64,000 bases of DNA from Planctomycetales bacterium 10988 (GTDB lineage Bacteria; Planctomycetota; Planctomycetia; Pirellulales; Pb10988), in NCBI GenBank assembly GCA_009664345.1, contig CP043547.1, positions 5,236,709-5,300,708 on the forward strand. The letters are read 5' to 3'. Numbering within the stretch: the stretch's first letter is position 1; every line of letters starts with the position of its first letter. The translations under genes and the position numbers were made by a program. Below are positions 18,059 through 27,022 of the stretch, piece after piece. The notes beneath the pieces were generated by a model. That model had not been told where the DNA came from. It saw nothing but the letters and a program-made list of their open reading frames with translations, and did no database searches.

Positions 18059-18702
18059 GCACCTCGGTGGTTGAGTAACGTTTCAAAGGAGGTGGCTCCC
18101 GTCCACTCGGAAACCCCAAAGAGAAGACTTCCCTTTGAAACCAAAATATCGAAAAACTTTCTAAATTCCCGCGGCAAATTTCTGTCATTCCTCCATTGAA
18201 CGACAGCGAACTTGCTCGCGAAACTGGACACACCAAGCGGAGTCTCCCAAAGTTTCTTCTACTGAAAGAGGGCGTAGATTACCGAGACTTGCCGATTTGA
18301 TCAACAGAATTATTTTCATATTTCTGCTCGAAGTGCTTTCCCTGCCGTATTCTCCGCTTCTTTCGTCACTCTTTTTCACACATTTCCCTTCTTGCCCAGC
18401 AAGAAAAATCGAAACCTTCCTCGACGGTCAAAAAGTTGCAATTACAATAAGAATAGGACTTTGGGAAAAGATTCCCTTGAGGTACAGAATCGATTGCACG
18501 GATTTCATGCAATATTTGGAATGGAATTTGGCAACTCTTTCCCAAGAATTCCTTCTCACGTCTAGGGAATGCTCATTCCTAGGATAGAATTGAAGAAGTC
18601 CGGGAATAAATGGAGGCTCTCATTCGTTTATCTTATAGAGCGATATTTGATTCCTTATGTTAGCTCGATCACCGAATGGTTACCAATCGAAGGAGAACAA
18701 GA
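18059..18702. other. 644-bp divergent intergenic region
   Basis: Lies between the divergent haem-protein and MPNMT-lipoprotein genes. Small open frames here have no credible ribosome binding site or protein-like composition. Promoters for both neighbours are expected but none was defined. Confidence 0.5.
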
Positions 18703-19098
18703 ATGCGATTGTATGGTTTGCCCGCCTTATTGGGTGTCTGTGGTTTGATTTTTTCCACCGGATGTGCTCCGGCTCCTCCGAAACCCGTCGTTGTGGTGGA
18801 AGAGGAAGAAATCCTCTTGGTTGAAGAACCTCCAATGGAAGATGAAGTCGCCATTGAAGAACCGCTTCCTGAAAGCAAGGACGATTCGCCCATCGACGAC
18901 CTTCCCGTAGTTACTGAAACCAATCCGGTCATGCCGAATATGACCGCCATGCCGAATATGACCGGAATCACCATGCCCAATATGACCGGGATGCCGAACA
19001 TGACGGGCATGCCGAACATGACCGGGATTCCAATGCCCAATATGACCACGATTGAAGAAACGATCGATTCCGTCTTGCCTAACACGACCGCTGAATAG
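18703..19098 (+). CDS. Small lipoprotein with six MPNMT repeats
   Basis: 131 residues from ATG 18703, preceded by AAGGAG eight bases upstream. A signal peptide (MRLYGLPALLGVCGLIF) ends in STGC, giving Cys21 as the likely lipidated residue. Next come a proline segment and an acidic stretch (VVVVEEEEILLVEEPP). Residues about 77-115 hold six copies of MPNMT separated by G, A, GIT or GIP. The M-x-x-M spacing recalls methionine-rich copper-binding motifs, but no other metal gene is near, so this is only an idea. The mature chain is otherwise low complexity with no fold recognised. It stands alone, well separated from the ABC importer downstream. Confidence 0.85.
   Translation: MRLYGLPALLGVCGLIFSTGCAPAPPKPVVVVEEEEILLVEEPPMEDEVAIEEPLPESKDDSPIDDLPVVTETNPVMPNMTAMPNMTGITMPNMTGMPNMTGMPNMTGIPMPNMTTIEETIDSVLPNTTAE
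18931..19047 (+). repeat. Tandem MPNMT-coding repeats
   Basis: Six copies of a 15-base unit encoding MPNMT (ATGCCGAATATGACC and close variants), separated by 3-9 bases. The copies differ mostly at third positions, which suggests an older repeat kept by selection on the peptide. Confidence 0.9.
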
Positions 19099-19710
19099 GC
19101 AATTGCAGATCCTACTTCCTTCATTCAGGACCCACTTGTCGGCAGCGTTTCCACTTGAAACTCACGGCAGCATGGGTTGTTCTGATTGCAATGACTTTTC
19201 AGGTGATTCTTGACCCTCTTCTAACAATGGGCTAGCATTTCTTTTGCCCACTTGGTCAATCACCAGAGAAGAAATGGAAAAGGTTGAGCCGAATTTTGCA
19301 GGCCTGACTTTTTCGATTTGGGAAGGAAGCCCTTTCTGACCGGATTCCAAGTGATGGCGTAGCGGCCGATTGACCTGTTTCAATCGCCCTACGCTATTCA
19401 CAATCCCTTTCCAGAAGCCTTCCCCCCTCTTATTGGCCTGCCTCGGGGGATGTTTAGAGTCCGTGGTCAATCATGACTTGAGTGCCACCTTCCTGGCGAG
19501 CGTTTTTTTGTTTTTGACCAACGACTCTTGATCGAATACTTTCGGTTCCTCTTCCATGCTCTCGGAGACATGTTGAAGAAACGAATATCCATCTCAATCC
19601 GCAAGAGATTGAGTGCGGCGGCAACTCTCTCGTTAACTTCTCAAGGTCCGAATCCGTATCGTATCTTGCCAGGTAAATACAAGACAAGTCTCGCTAGAAA
19701 AGGTTCGAGA
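19099..19710. other. 612-bp intergenic region
   Basis: Between the MPNMT lipoprotein gene and the ABC importer. Open frames on both strands (for example 19162-19470 minus) have no supportable start or composition. The importer frame is open back to 19528, but its lipoprotein signal begins at 19711. The importer promoter is probably here; none could be pinned down. Confidence 0.5.
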
Positions 19711-21621
19711 ATGAAAAATTACTCGCTCTTCCTGCTGGTCGGCCTCCTTCCTGCTTTGCTTCTGCAAGGTTGTACCTTTGAATACAAAACCAACTCGGTT
19801 GACGACGAACCTTTCGAACTCGGGGACATGATTGAACCCTTCGATCCTCCCACCTTGGAAGAGCTGGATAAGGAAGTTACCTGGGAAGACGGGCTTGTGA
19901 TTGACGCAATGAAGCTCGATTTCGAAGCTCAAGAGAAAATGGGCGAGCCACCGATCAACATCGAGGAAGCCCTCAAGCTCAAAAACAAGACCCCGGAAGA
20001 CAACGAAAAAATTCTCGATACCTTAGGCCGATTGCCAGAGTCCGAGGAAGAAGTCGACTTCGATGGCGAAATGATCCGGCATACCTCGGCGGAATTGAAA
20101 AGCACCAATCCCTTGCTGATTAGTTCCACAGCGGAATTTGATATCGCTTCGCTCACAAGCTTCGGTCTGTTCAGCTTTGATCGCGAATTAAAGCCCTTCG
20201 CCGCCGCGGATAGTGTCAAAGAATGGAAGCGAAGCGAGGATCGGCTCTATGATAAAATTGTCATGCGAGATGATCTTCTTTGGTCCGATGGGAAGCCGAT
20301 CACCGCTCATGACATTGTTTTCTCCTGGCGATTGATCATGTCTTCGCAAGTCCCGGTTCCTGCCGTGCGGAGTGGAACGGATAAACTGAAATGGATTGAA
20401 GCCTATGATGATTACACATTAGTTTTCTTCCATCCGGTACCGTTGGCGACCAATATTTGGAATGTGAATTTTCCTATCGTTCCGAAGCATGTTTATGAAA
20501 ACTCCGTCGCGGAAGACCCCACCCTTCAAACAAGCCCCTACCATGTCAAGATTGAAGAAAAGCCGGTTGTCGGCGGGGCCTATGAAATTGTGGAACGCTC
20601 TGTAGGAAATCGAATCGTTCTGCAAAGCCGTGAAGACTATTATATGTTTAAAGGAAAGCAAGTCCGCGATAAGCCATACTTCAAACGAATTGTTTATCGC
20701 ATCATTCTCGATCCAGCAGTGACGTTACAAGCACTGATGAGTGCAGAAATTGAAGAAGCGATTCTGACACCCGAACAGTGGTCGAGTAACACCAACGGTG
20801 GTGAATTTTATAAACATAACACCAAGGCCTATGGAGCGGAATGGACCTATTTCTATTTTGGATGGAATACGAAGACGCCTTACTTCTCGGATAAACGAGT
20901 CCGTCAGGCAATGTCGTATGCCTTCAATCATGACGAATTGCTCAATGTGCTTCTTTATGGTCTTTGCGATCCTTCCACCGGAACCTTCCACCCACAGTCG
21001 CCTTGGTATCCGGAAGAAGGGCTGAAACCTTATAAACGCGATCTGAAGAAAGCAGAAAAACTTTTAGAAGAAGCCGGCTGGGTCGATTCCAATGGCGACG
21101 GCAAACGTGATAAAGAAGTCAACGGAAAACGGCTTGATTTTAAATTCACGATCTTGGTCATGAACCGCCCGGATCGCGTGGATGTTTGTAACTTGCTTAG
21201 TAACAACTTGAAAGATATCGGAATCGATTGCGTCGTCCGCCCGGTAGAGTTCACGACCTTACAACAATACACTTCCGAGCATAAATTCCAAGCCTTCTTT
21301 GGAGGTTGGGGAGCCGGTGCCGATCCTGACACTTCTGAAAATATTTGGGGCACCGATCAAGAACGGAACTACGGTCAATATTCAAATGAACAAGTTGATA
21401 AACTTTTTGAAGAAGGTCGCAAAGAATTTGACGAAGAAAAACGTCAAAAAATCTATCAAGAGATTCATAAAATTATTTATGAAGATCAACCTTATACTTT
21501 TCTCTATACACGCAACGCCTATTACGGTTTCAATAAAAAACTACGAGGTTATGCTTTTAGCCCTCGCGGACCTTATCACTATGGTCCGGGCTTTAGCCGT
21601 ATGTGGACGCCTTTAAAATAG
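19711..21621 (+). CDS. Family 5 extracellular solute-binding lipoprotein (oligopeptide type)
   Basis: 636 residues from ATG 19711 (AAAAGG upstream), chosen because a lipoprotein signal follows at once: MKNYSLFLLVGLLPALLLQGC, Cys21 lipidated. After the signal there is an acidic helical region of about 130 residues that binding proteins of this family usually lack. The SBP_bac_5 core then begins (FGLFSFDRELKPFAA, VMRDDLLWSDGKPITAHDI, FFGGWGAGADPD). This is the substrate-binding component of a peptide or nickel-type ABC importer; the next three genes supply the permeases and ATPase, so the substrate is probably an oligopeptide. The extension could be a spacer through the cell envelope. Confidence 0.93.
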   Translation: MKNYSLFLLVGLLPALLLQGCTFEYKTNSVDDEPFELGDMIEPFDPPTLEELDKEVTWEDGLVIDAMKLDFEAQEKMGEPPINIEEALKLKNKTPEDNEKILDTLGRLPESEEEVDFDGEMIRHTSAELKSTNPLLISSTAEFDIASLTSFGLFSFDRELKPFAAADSVKEWKRSEDRLYDKIVMRDDLLWSDGKPITAHDIVFSWRLIMSSQVPVPAVRSGTDKLKWIEAYDDYTLVFFHPVPLATNIWNVNFPIVPKHVYENSVAEDPTLQTSPYHVKIEEKPVVGGAYEIVERSVGNRIVLQSREDYYMFKGKQVRDKPYFKRIVYRIILDPAVTLQALMSAEIEEAILTPEQWSSNTNGGEFYKHNTKAYGAEWTYFYFGWNTKTPYFSDKRVRQAMSYAFNHDELLNVLLYGLCDPSTGTFHPQSPWYPEEGLKPYKRDLKKAEKLLEEAGWVDSNGDGKRDKEVNGKRLDFKFTILVMNRPDRVDVCNLLSNNLKDIGIDCVVRPVEFTTLQQYTSEHKFQAFFGGWGAGADPDTSENIWGTDQERNYGQYSNEQVDKLFEEGRKEFDEEKRQKIYQEIHKIIYEDQPYTFLYTRNAYYGFNKKLRGYAFSPRGPYHYGPGFSRMWTPLK

Positions 21622-21708
21622 TGTACTTTTTTGTTTAATTAGCTCGTCATTGAAAAGCTCGAATTTTTATACAGCCATGCTATTGACTGTATTTAGCAAT
21701 AAATAAAT

Positions 21709-22701
21709 ATGATCAACTATTTTATCCGGCGAACCTTAATTGGTTTTATCACGTTGTTGTGTATTACGTTTATCATCTTTGGATTGATACGGAATATGCC
21801 AGGGACTCCGCTGACACTTGATATGGCGGAGTCCGACCCGAGTAAACAAATTAGTGATGCGGATTTAAAGCGGCTGGAGAGAATCTACGGACTCGATAAA
21901 CCGTGGTATATCTCGTACTTTCAGTGGCTAGGAAATTTAGCCCAACTGGATATGGGGCAATCAATCGCGCGAAAGGTCCCGGTAACCCGGCTAATTGGAC
22001 AACGAATTGGCCCGACCTTTCTACTTTCCGCAACTTCTCTCCTCTTAGCCTATCTGCTTTCGATTCCGATTGGGCTTTATTCCACCGTTCGCGGCGGGAA
22101 GTGGGACGAAAGGGCGATCAGCGTCATGCTTTATATGCTGTATTCTATCCCGTCGTATGTCACCGCGTTGATCCTCTTGTTTTTCTTCGCGGTGACGTTG
22201 CAAGATACCGTCTTTGCGTTGCCACTTCAGGGCATTGTTAGCGATGGTTATCAACAAATGAGCTATTGGGAAAAGGTTCGTGATGTCACGTGGCATATGA
22301 TCTTGCCGGTGATCTGTTTCACCTACGGGGGCTTGGCGTATTATAGCCGCTTTATCCGCTCGAATATGGAAGAGGTCATTCGCCAAGATTATATTCGCAC
22401 GGCGAAAGCGAAGGGCGTTCCCTTTTGGCGGATCATTCTGCATCATGCTTTTCGAAATACCATGATTCCTTTTGTCACCATGATCGGTCTGACCCTTCCG
22501 GCGTTGCTCAGTGGCTCGGTGATTTTAGAGAGTATTTTCGGTTGGCCGGGGATGGGGCAACTCTTCCTGGAGTCGATCGTCCAACGGGATTACCCGACCG
22601 TGATGGGCATTACCTTGATGTTCTCTTTCTTGACTCTCTTAGGGCAACTTCTGGCCGACTTCCTCTATGCCGTGGTCGATCCCAGGGTGACCTATCAATA
22701 A
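21709..22701 (+). CDS. Oligopeptide ABC transporter permease (DppB/OppB type)
   Basis: 330 residues with six predicted membrane helices. The first helix follows MINYFIRRTL, the usual start of this family. The EAA cytoplasmic loop, which docks with the ATPase, is visible as RTAKAKGVPFWRIILHHAFRN. The C-terminus DFLYAVVDPRVTYQ is also typical. It lies 87 bp after the binding protein gene; that gap contains a 6-bp inverted repeat (ATACAG/CTGTAT). It forms the transmembrane channel with the next gene product. Confidence 0.95.
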   Translation: MINYFIRRTLIGFITLLCITFIIFGLIRNMPGTPLTLDMAESDPSKQISDADLKRLERIYGLDKPWYISYFQWLGNLAQLDMGQSIARKVPVTRLIGQRIGPTFLLSATSLLLAYLLSIPIGLYSTVRGGKWDERAISVMLYMLYSIPSYVTALILLFFFAVTLQDTVFALPLQGIVSDGYQQMSYWEKVRDVTWHMILPVICFTYGGLAYYSRFIRSNMEEVIRQDYIRTAKAKGVPFWRIILHHAFRNTMIPFVTMIGLTLPALLSGSVILESIFGWPGMGQLFLESIVQRDYPTVMGITLMFSFLTLLGQLLADFLYAVVDPRVTYQ

Positions 22702-22852
22702 ACTCCCTGCGACGTGAATCCTCCCTTGCTGGGTTTTCAACGTTAAGAGCCAGTGGTCAAAACTCAACAGATACAGTTAGGCACTTGGTAAATGTCGCTT
22801 TCAATTACCTTTTGACTACAGACACTAAATAAAAAGAACGAGTTTCCTTCTG

Positions 22853-23965
22853 ATGGACCAAACGGATATCAACCTGCTCCCGCCGGAACAAACCCCAGAA
22901 CAGGGCACGGCGAAAAGTCCGGGATTTTGGGCGGAATCGTGGAAGCGTTTTCGGCGGCGTCGCCTCGCCATGGCCGCTTTGATTTTTGTCCTCTTCTTGG
23001 CACTCGTCGCCCTCTTTTCCCCAGCGATTGCCGGACGGAAGCCGATCGTTGTCTATTACAAAGGCAGCTACTATTTTCCAGCCATGGGGTATCTGAAGTC
23101 TTCTTGGGAAAACCCGATTTTTTACAAAGATCGTTTCTATAATCGCTATCCGAAGAGCCTGGCGGAAAAAGACCCCGACAGTTGGGCGATTTATCCGCTG
23201 TACTATCAAGACCCTTACGAACGAATCACCGAAGATGAATATCCCGGTCAGCCGGCCAATCCTTACGGCGATCAAGGCTCCCCTTCTTGGAACAATCCCT
23301 TTGGCACCGATCAAGCGGGGATCGATGTCTTTGCTCAGATGGTCCATGGCACAAAGATCGCCTTACTGGTCGGGTTTGTCTCGACAGGACTTTCGGCCGT
23401 TATTGGAATTATTGTCGGGGCATTGGCTGGGTATTTCGGCGGTTGGGTAGATATGCTGCTCAGCCGGTTGATCGAAGTGGTCATGTGTATTCCGCAAATC
23501 GTGTTGATCTTGGCACTGCTGGCCATTGTGGAATATCCAACCATCTGGCATATCATGGCGGTCATCGGCGTCACCAGCTGGACGGGGATTGCTCGTCTGA
23601 CCCGCGGGGAGTTCCTCAAACTCAGTCAATCGGAATACGTCGTGGCGGCCCAAGCCTTGGGTGCTCGTCCGGGAAGAATCATGTTTCGACATATTCTCCC
23701 CAACGCGTTAGCTCCGGTCCTGGTGCCGATCACTTTTGGAATTGCCTCGGCGGTGCTACTGGAAAGTGCGTTGAGTTTTCTCGGCTTCGGAGATGCCAAC
23801 GCCCCCAGTTGGGGAAAGTTGCTCAATGCCGGACGGGGTAATCTCAGCATGTGGTGGCTGTTCTTCTTCCCCGGGATGGCAATTTTCTTCACCGTCTTGG
23901 CGTACAACTTAATCGGCGAAGGGATTCAAGAAGCGACCGATCCCCGCTTGAAAGAGTCGCGTTAA
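22853..23965 (+). CDS. Oligopeptide ABC transporter permease (DppC/YejE-like)
   Basis: 370 residues, longer than typical DppC (about 300). The first membrane helix (about 39-60) is followed by an extracytoplasmic segment of roughly 110 residues (from RKPIVVYYKGSYYFPAMGY to NPFGTDQAGIDVF). This type of insertion, including the YKGSYYFP pattern, is seen in YejE of the microcin C/peptide importer YejABEF. The EAA loop is VAAQALGARPGRIMFRHILP, and the C-terminal DPRLKES fits. Partner of the preceding permease. The fused ATPase next to it also matches the Yej layout, so I lean towards a Yej-like system. Confidence 0.93.
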   Translation: MDQTDINLLPPEQTPEQGTAKSPGFWAESWKRFRRRRLAMAALIFVLFLALVALFSPAIAGRKPIVVYYKGSYYFPAMGYLKSSWENPIFYKDRFYNRYPKSLAEKDPDSWAIYPLYYQDPYERITEDEYPGQPANPYGDQGSPSWNNPFGTDQAGIDVFAQMVHGTKIALLVGFVSTGLSAVIGIIVGALAGYFGGWVDMLLSRLIEVVMCIPQIVLILALLAIVEYPTIWHIMAVIGVTSWTGIARLTRGEFLKLSQSEYVVAAQALGARPGRIMFRHILPNALAPVLVPITFGIASAVLLESALSFLGFGDANAPSWGKLLNAGRGNLSMWWLFFFPGMAIFFTVLAYNLIGEGIQEATDPRLKESR

Positions 23966-24017
23966 CGAAGGCTTTTCGAATCCGCTCCCTTTCGATTTTT
24001 TACGATGTGGAACCATA

Positions 24018-25874
24018 ATGAGTGTTGCGTTGCTGCAAGTTGATGACTTAAAGACCTACTTCCACACCGAAGAAGGCGTCGTGAAGGCGGTCGATAATAT
24101 CTCCTTCAAGGTGGATAAAGGTTCGACGATCGGGATCGTAGGCGAATCCGGTTCCGGGAAGTCGGTCACGTCCTTGTCCATTATGCGACTCTTGGGCGAA
24201 TCCGCGGCAATCGAAGCGGACCAGATTGCTTTTCTTGGACAAGACCTCTTGAAACGCCCCGAACGCTCGATGCGAAAAATCCGCGGCAAAGAGATCAGTA
24301 TGATCTTTCAAGAGCCGATGACTTCGCTGAATCCGGTCTTCACTGTCGGCGATCAAATCACCGAAGCGATCCTCTTGCACCAAAAAGTTTCCCGCAAAGC
24401 CGCCCGTAAACGCACGCTCGAACTTCTGGAAGAAGTCGGGATTCCCGAGCCGGAAACCCGCATCGATTCCTACCCGCATCAACTTTCCGGCGGTCAAAAA
24501 CAGCGGGTGATGATCGCGATGGCTCTCTCTTGTGAGCCGAAGCTCCTCATCGCCGACGAGCCAACGACAGCCCTCGATGTCACGATTCAAGCTCAAATTT
24601 TGGACATGATGCGAAACTTGCGGGATCGTCGCGGGATGTCGATTCTGTTCATCACCCACGATCTCGGAGTGATTGCGGAAATCTCCGATGAAGTCGCCGT
24701 GATGCTGCATGGGAAGATTGTCGAATACGGGCCGATTCTAGATATCTTTTCCAATCCGCAACACCCTTATACCAAAGGACTGCTCGCCTGCCGCCCTCGA
24801 CTCGATACACCGTATCGACTGCTGCCGACAATCTCCGACTATATGGAAACCGTCAAAAACAACGGCGAAGTCGAAGTCAAGGAGAAGCAACTTTCCGAGG
24901 AAAGGCTCGGTCAACTTCGAACGACCGGACGCGGCAAGCTTTTGCATCCGAAGCCGACTTTGGAGGCTCTGGGACATCCGTGGGAGGAAACTCCGAAAGA
25001 AGACGATACCAAAGCCGTAGCGACTGGCACCGATCCGCTGTTAAAAGTCGAGAATCTGAAGGTTTACTTCCCGATTCGCCGAGGCGTACTTGCCCGAACC
25101 GTAGGGCATGTCAAAGCGGTGGATGACATTAGTTTTGAGGTGTTTCCCGGTCAGACTTTGGGACTTGTCGGCGAAAGCGGTTGCGGAAAGACAACGACCG
25201 GCCGGGCGATCTTGCGACTTCTCTCGACCAACATCACCGGAAATATTGAATATCAGGGTCGAAATTTGCTCAGGCTCTCCACCGGGGCAATGCGACAATT
25301 TCGCCGCAAAATGCAGATCATTTTTCAAGACCCGTACGGTTCCTTGAATCCTCGGATGACGATCGAGCAGGCCCTGATCGAACCGATGGCCATGCACCGA
25401 GTTGGCACCACTAGCCGCGATCGCCGCGAGCGGGCCGCTGCCCTGATGGAAGAAGTTGGCCTGAATCCGTTCTTCCTTCGCCGCTATCCGCATGAATTTT
25501 CCGGGGGACAACGCCAGCGGATTTGTATCGCTCGGGCACTTAGCATCGAGCCAGAATTTGTCATTTGCGATGAGTCCGTTTCCGCACTCGATGTGTCCGT
25601 GCAGGCCCAAGTCTTGAATCTCTTGAAGAACCTTCAAGAAACCCGCGGCCTAACGTATATCTTCATCAGCCACGACCTGAGTGTGGTGAAATTCATGGCG
25701 GATATGATGGCCGTGATGAACGCCGGCAAGATCGTGGAGTTTGGCCCTTCCGAGGCGATTTATGATTCGCCGCGTGAAGATTACACCAAAAAGCTAATCG
25801 CGGCGACTCCGAAAGATGACCTCGAACATATCCGCCGCCTGCAAGCGGAACGGGATAAAGTCCGCCCTCGTTAG
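24018..25874 (+). CDS. Fused double ATPase of oligopeptide ABC importer (DppD-DppF/YejF type)
   Basis: 618 residues joining two ABC ATPases. The first has Walker A GESGSGKS (about 43-50), signature LSGGQKQRV and Walker B LLIADEPTTALD. The second has GESGCGKT (about 385-392), FSGGQRQRI and FVICDESVSALD; Ser replaces the usual Pro-Thr after the catalytic Glu, and Glu itself is kept. Between them lies the oligopeptide-type C-terminal domain (NPQHPYTKGLLACRP) and a linker of about 80 residues. It powers the transporter made by the two permeases. YejF has the same fused arrangement. It converges on the unknown gene at 25890. Confidence 0.95.
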   Translation: MSVALLQVDDLKTYFHTEEGVVKAVDNISFKVDKGSTIGIVGESGSGKSVTSLSIMRLLGESAAIEADQIAFLGQDLLKRPERSMRKIRGKEISMIFQEPMTSLNPVFTVGDQITEAILLHQKVSRKAARKRTLELLEEVGIPEPETRIDSYPHQLSGGQKQRVMIAMALSCEPKLLIADEPTTALDVTIQAQILDMMRNLRDRRGMSILFITHDLGVIAEISDEVAVMLHGKIVEYGPILDIFSNPQHPYTKGLLACRPRLDTPYRLLPTISDYMETVKNNGEVEVKEKQLSEERLGQLRTTGRGKLLHPKPTLEALGHPWEETPKEDDTKAVATGTDPLLKVENLKVYFPIRRGVLARTVGHVKAVDDISFEVFPGQTLGLVGESGCGKTTTGRAILRLLSTNITGNIEYQGRNLLRLSTGAMRQFRRKMQIIFQDPYGSLNPRMTIEQALIEPMAMHRVGTTSRDRRERAAALMEEVGLNPFFLRRYPHEFSGGQRQRICIARALSIEPEFVICDESVSALDVSVQAQVLNLLKNLQETRGLTYIFISHDLSVVKFMADMMAVMNAGKIVEFGPSEAIYDSPREDYTKKLIAATPKDDLEHIRRLQAERDKVRPR

Positions 25875-25889
25875 TCACCTGTCAGCAAG

Positions 25890-26828
25890 CTATTCTTGCT
25901 CGTTCTCTTCATTTGGGTCTTGCCAGGAATAATCCCAGCGTTTCCCCGAAGGTTGCGAATGCGAGGTAGGATTCGTCGGGAAAGGGAGCAGATATTCGCG
26001 ATCCGTTGCCAAATCTTCTCCGGCCGAGTCTGACAGAATCTGATCAATACAGCCCTGGGTTTCATCAACCAGTTGCGTGAGCCTTCGCATCCAATCCGAT
26101 TGAAAATGCCCCCAGGTATCGAAGAGTTCTGGGTTCCAGAAGGCGAGAATTGCCTCCGTTAATTCTTCATTCAAGGACGCATGCGGAGTTTTCGCATCGA
26201 CGTATTTCTTGAAATTGTCGGCGAGTGCTGCTTGCAACAGTGCCCACCGCATACGTTTGGTCTTCGCATCGTGGGCAGGAAAGCCGGTCAGGCTTTGTCG
26301 AAATTCCGACGCCCGGCCGTGATCGAATACGAAGGATTGAATCGAAACGTCTTTCGGAAAATAGCCCAAAAGCAGGTCTACCCACCGTTGAATCTTGGCC
26401 TGCAGCCGGACAAGCTCCGCCGCATGAATCAGCGAGATCGTCGGCTCGGCGGTCAGCAAGGTGATCAGGTCTTGGCGGACTTGGCTATGTTGAGCCGAGG
26501 TCCGTTCCGCGACCCGTGTTAAAGTCGAACCTTCTCCATGGCCATGATGGGAGAGCAGCGTCGCACAGATCCGCGTCAGCAGTTCGCTTAAAATCACCTC
26601 GTCACAGATAGGACGGAGTTCTTCCCACGCGGTGAAGCGATCATGCTCACTCGAAGTTGTTCCTTCCCGAAAGTCATGAAAAGCGGTATGCCAATGTTCG
26701 GTCCGTTCGCCGAAGATTTCTTCATAACGAAGGACTTGCTCCTTGGAAAACGTCTGCTCGATGGAGCAAAGCAATGGGCTTTGAAACGTGATCAAAACCG
26801 CCAGTTCTATCAAATCTTGCAATACCAT
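25890..26828 (-). CDS. Hypothetical protein, family not recognised
   Basis: 312 residues, no signal peptide and no clear membrane segment. The translation is largely alpha-helical and rich in Gln, Glu and Trp/Phe (RYEEIFGERTEHW, LLTRICATLLSHHGHGEG, WGHFQSDWMRRLTQLVDE); the last 40 residues look disordered and polar. No catalytic motif stands out. The composition and reading frame look like a real gene. It converges on the ABC ATPase gene with 15 bp between the stops, and is separated from the next minus-strand gene by about 190 bp. No function proposed. Confidence 0.7.
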   Translation of the reverse strand: MVLQDLIELAVLITFQSPLLCSIEQTFSKEQVLRYEEIFGERTEHWHTAFHDFREGTTSSEHDRFTAWEELRPICDEVILSELLTRICATLLSHHGHGEGSTLTRVAERTSAQHSQVRQDLITLLTAEPTISLIHAAELVRLQAKIQRWVDLLLGYFPKDVSIQSFVFDHGRASEFRQSLTGFPAHDAKTKRMRWALLQAALADNFKKYVDAKTPHASLNEELTEAILAFWNPELFDTWGHFQSDWMRRLTQLVDETQGCIDQILSDSAGEDLATDREYLLPFPTNPTSHSQPSGKRWDYSWQDPNEENEQE

Positions 26829-27022
26829 AGTCGGTTCAAGTCTAAAGTCACGAGGTTGAAGCGAAATTCAGGTGGCGTTGATCAGCAAAAACAGCCGTTT
26901 TTTGTCAATCAAACCCACTGGTCAACCATAGGTTTTTCTAGGCGGCTGTGTCAAAAAATCACCTGAAACCTCAGTTGCGGGAAACCCTCCCAGCGAAAGA
27001 ATCCGTGTAGGTGATCCATCCG

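Noticed and set aside
19162-19470. Minus-strand 102-codon frame
   Set aside because: Composition and start do not look coding.
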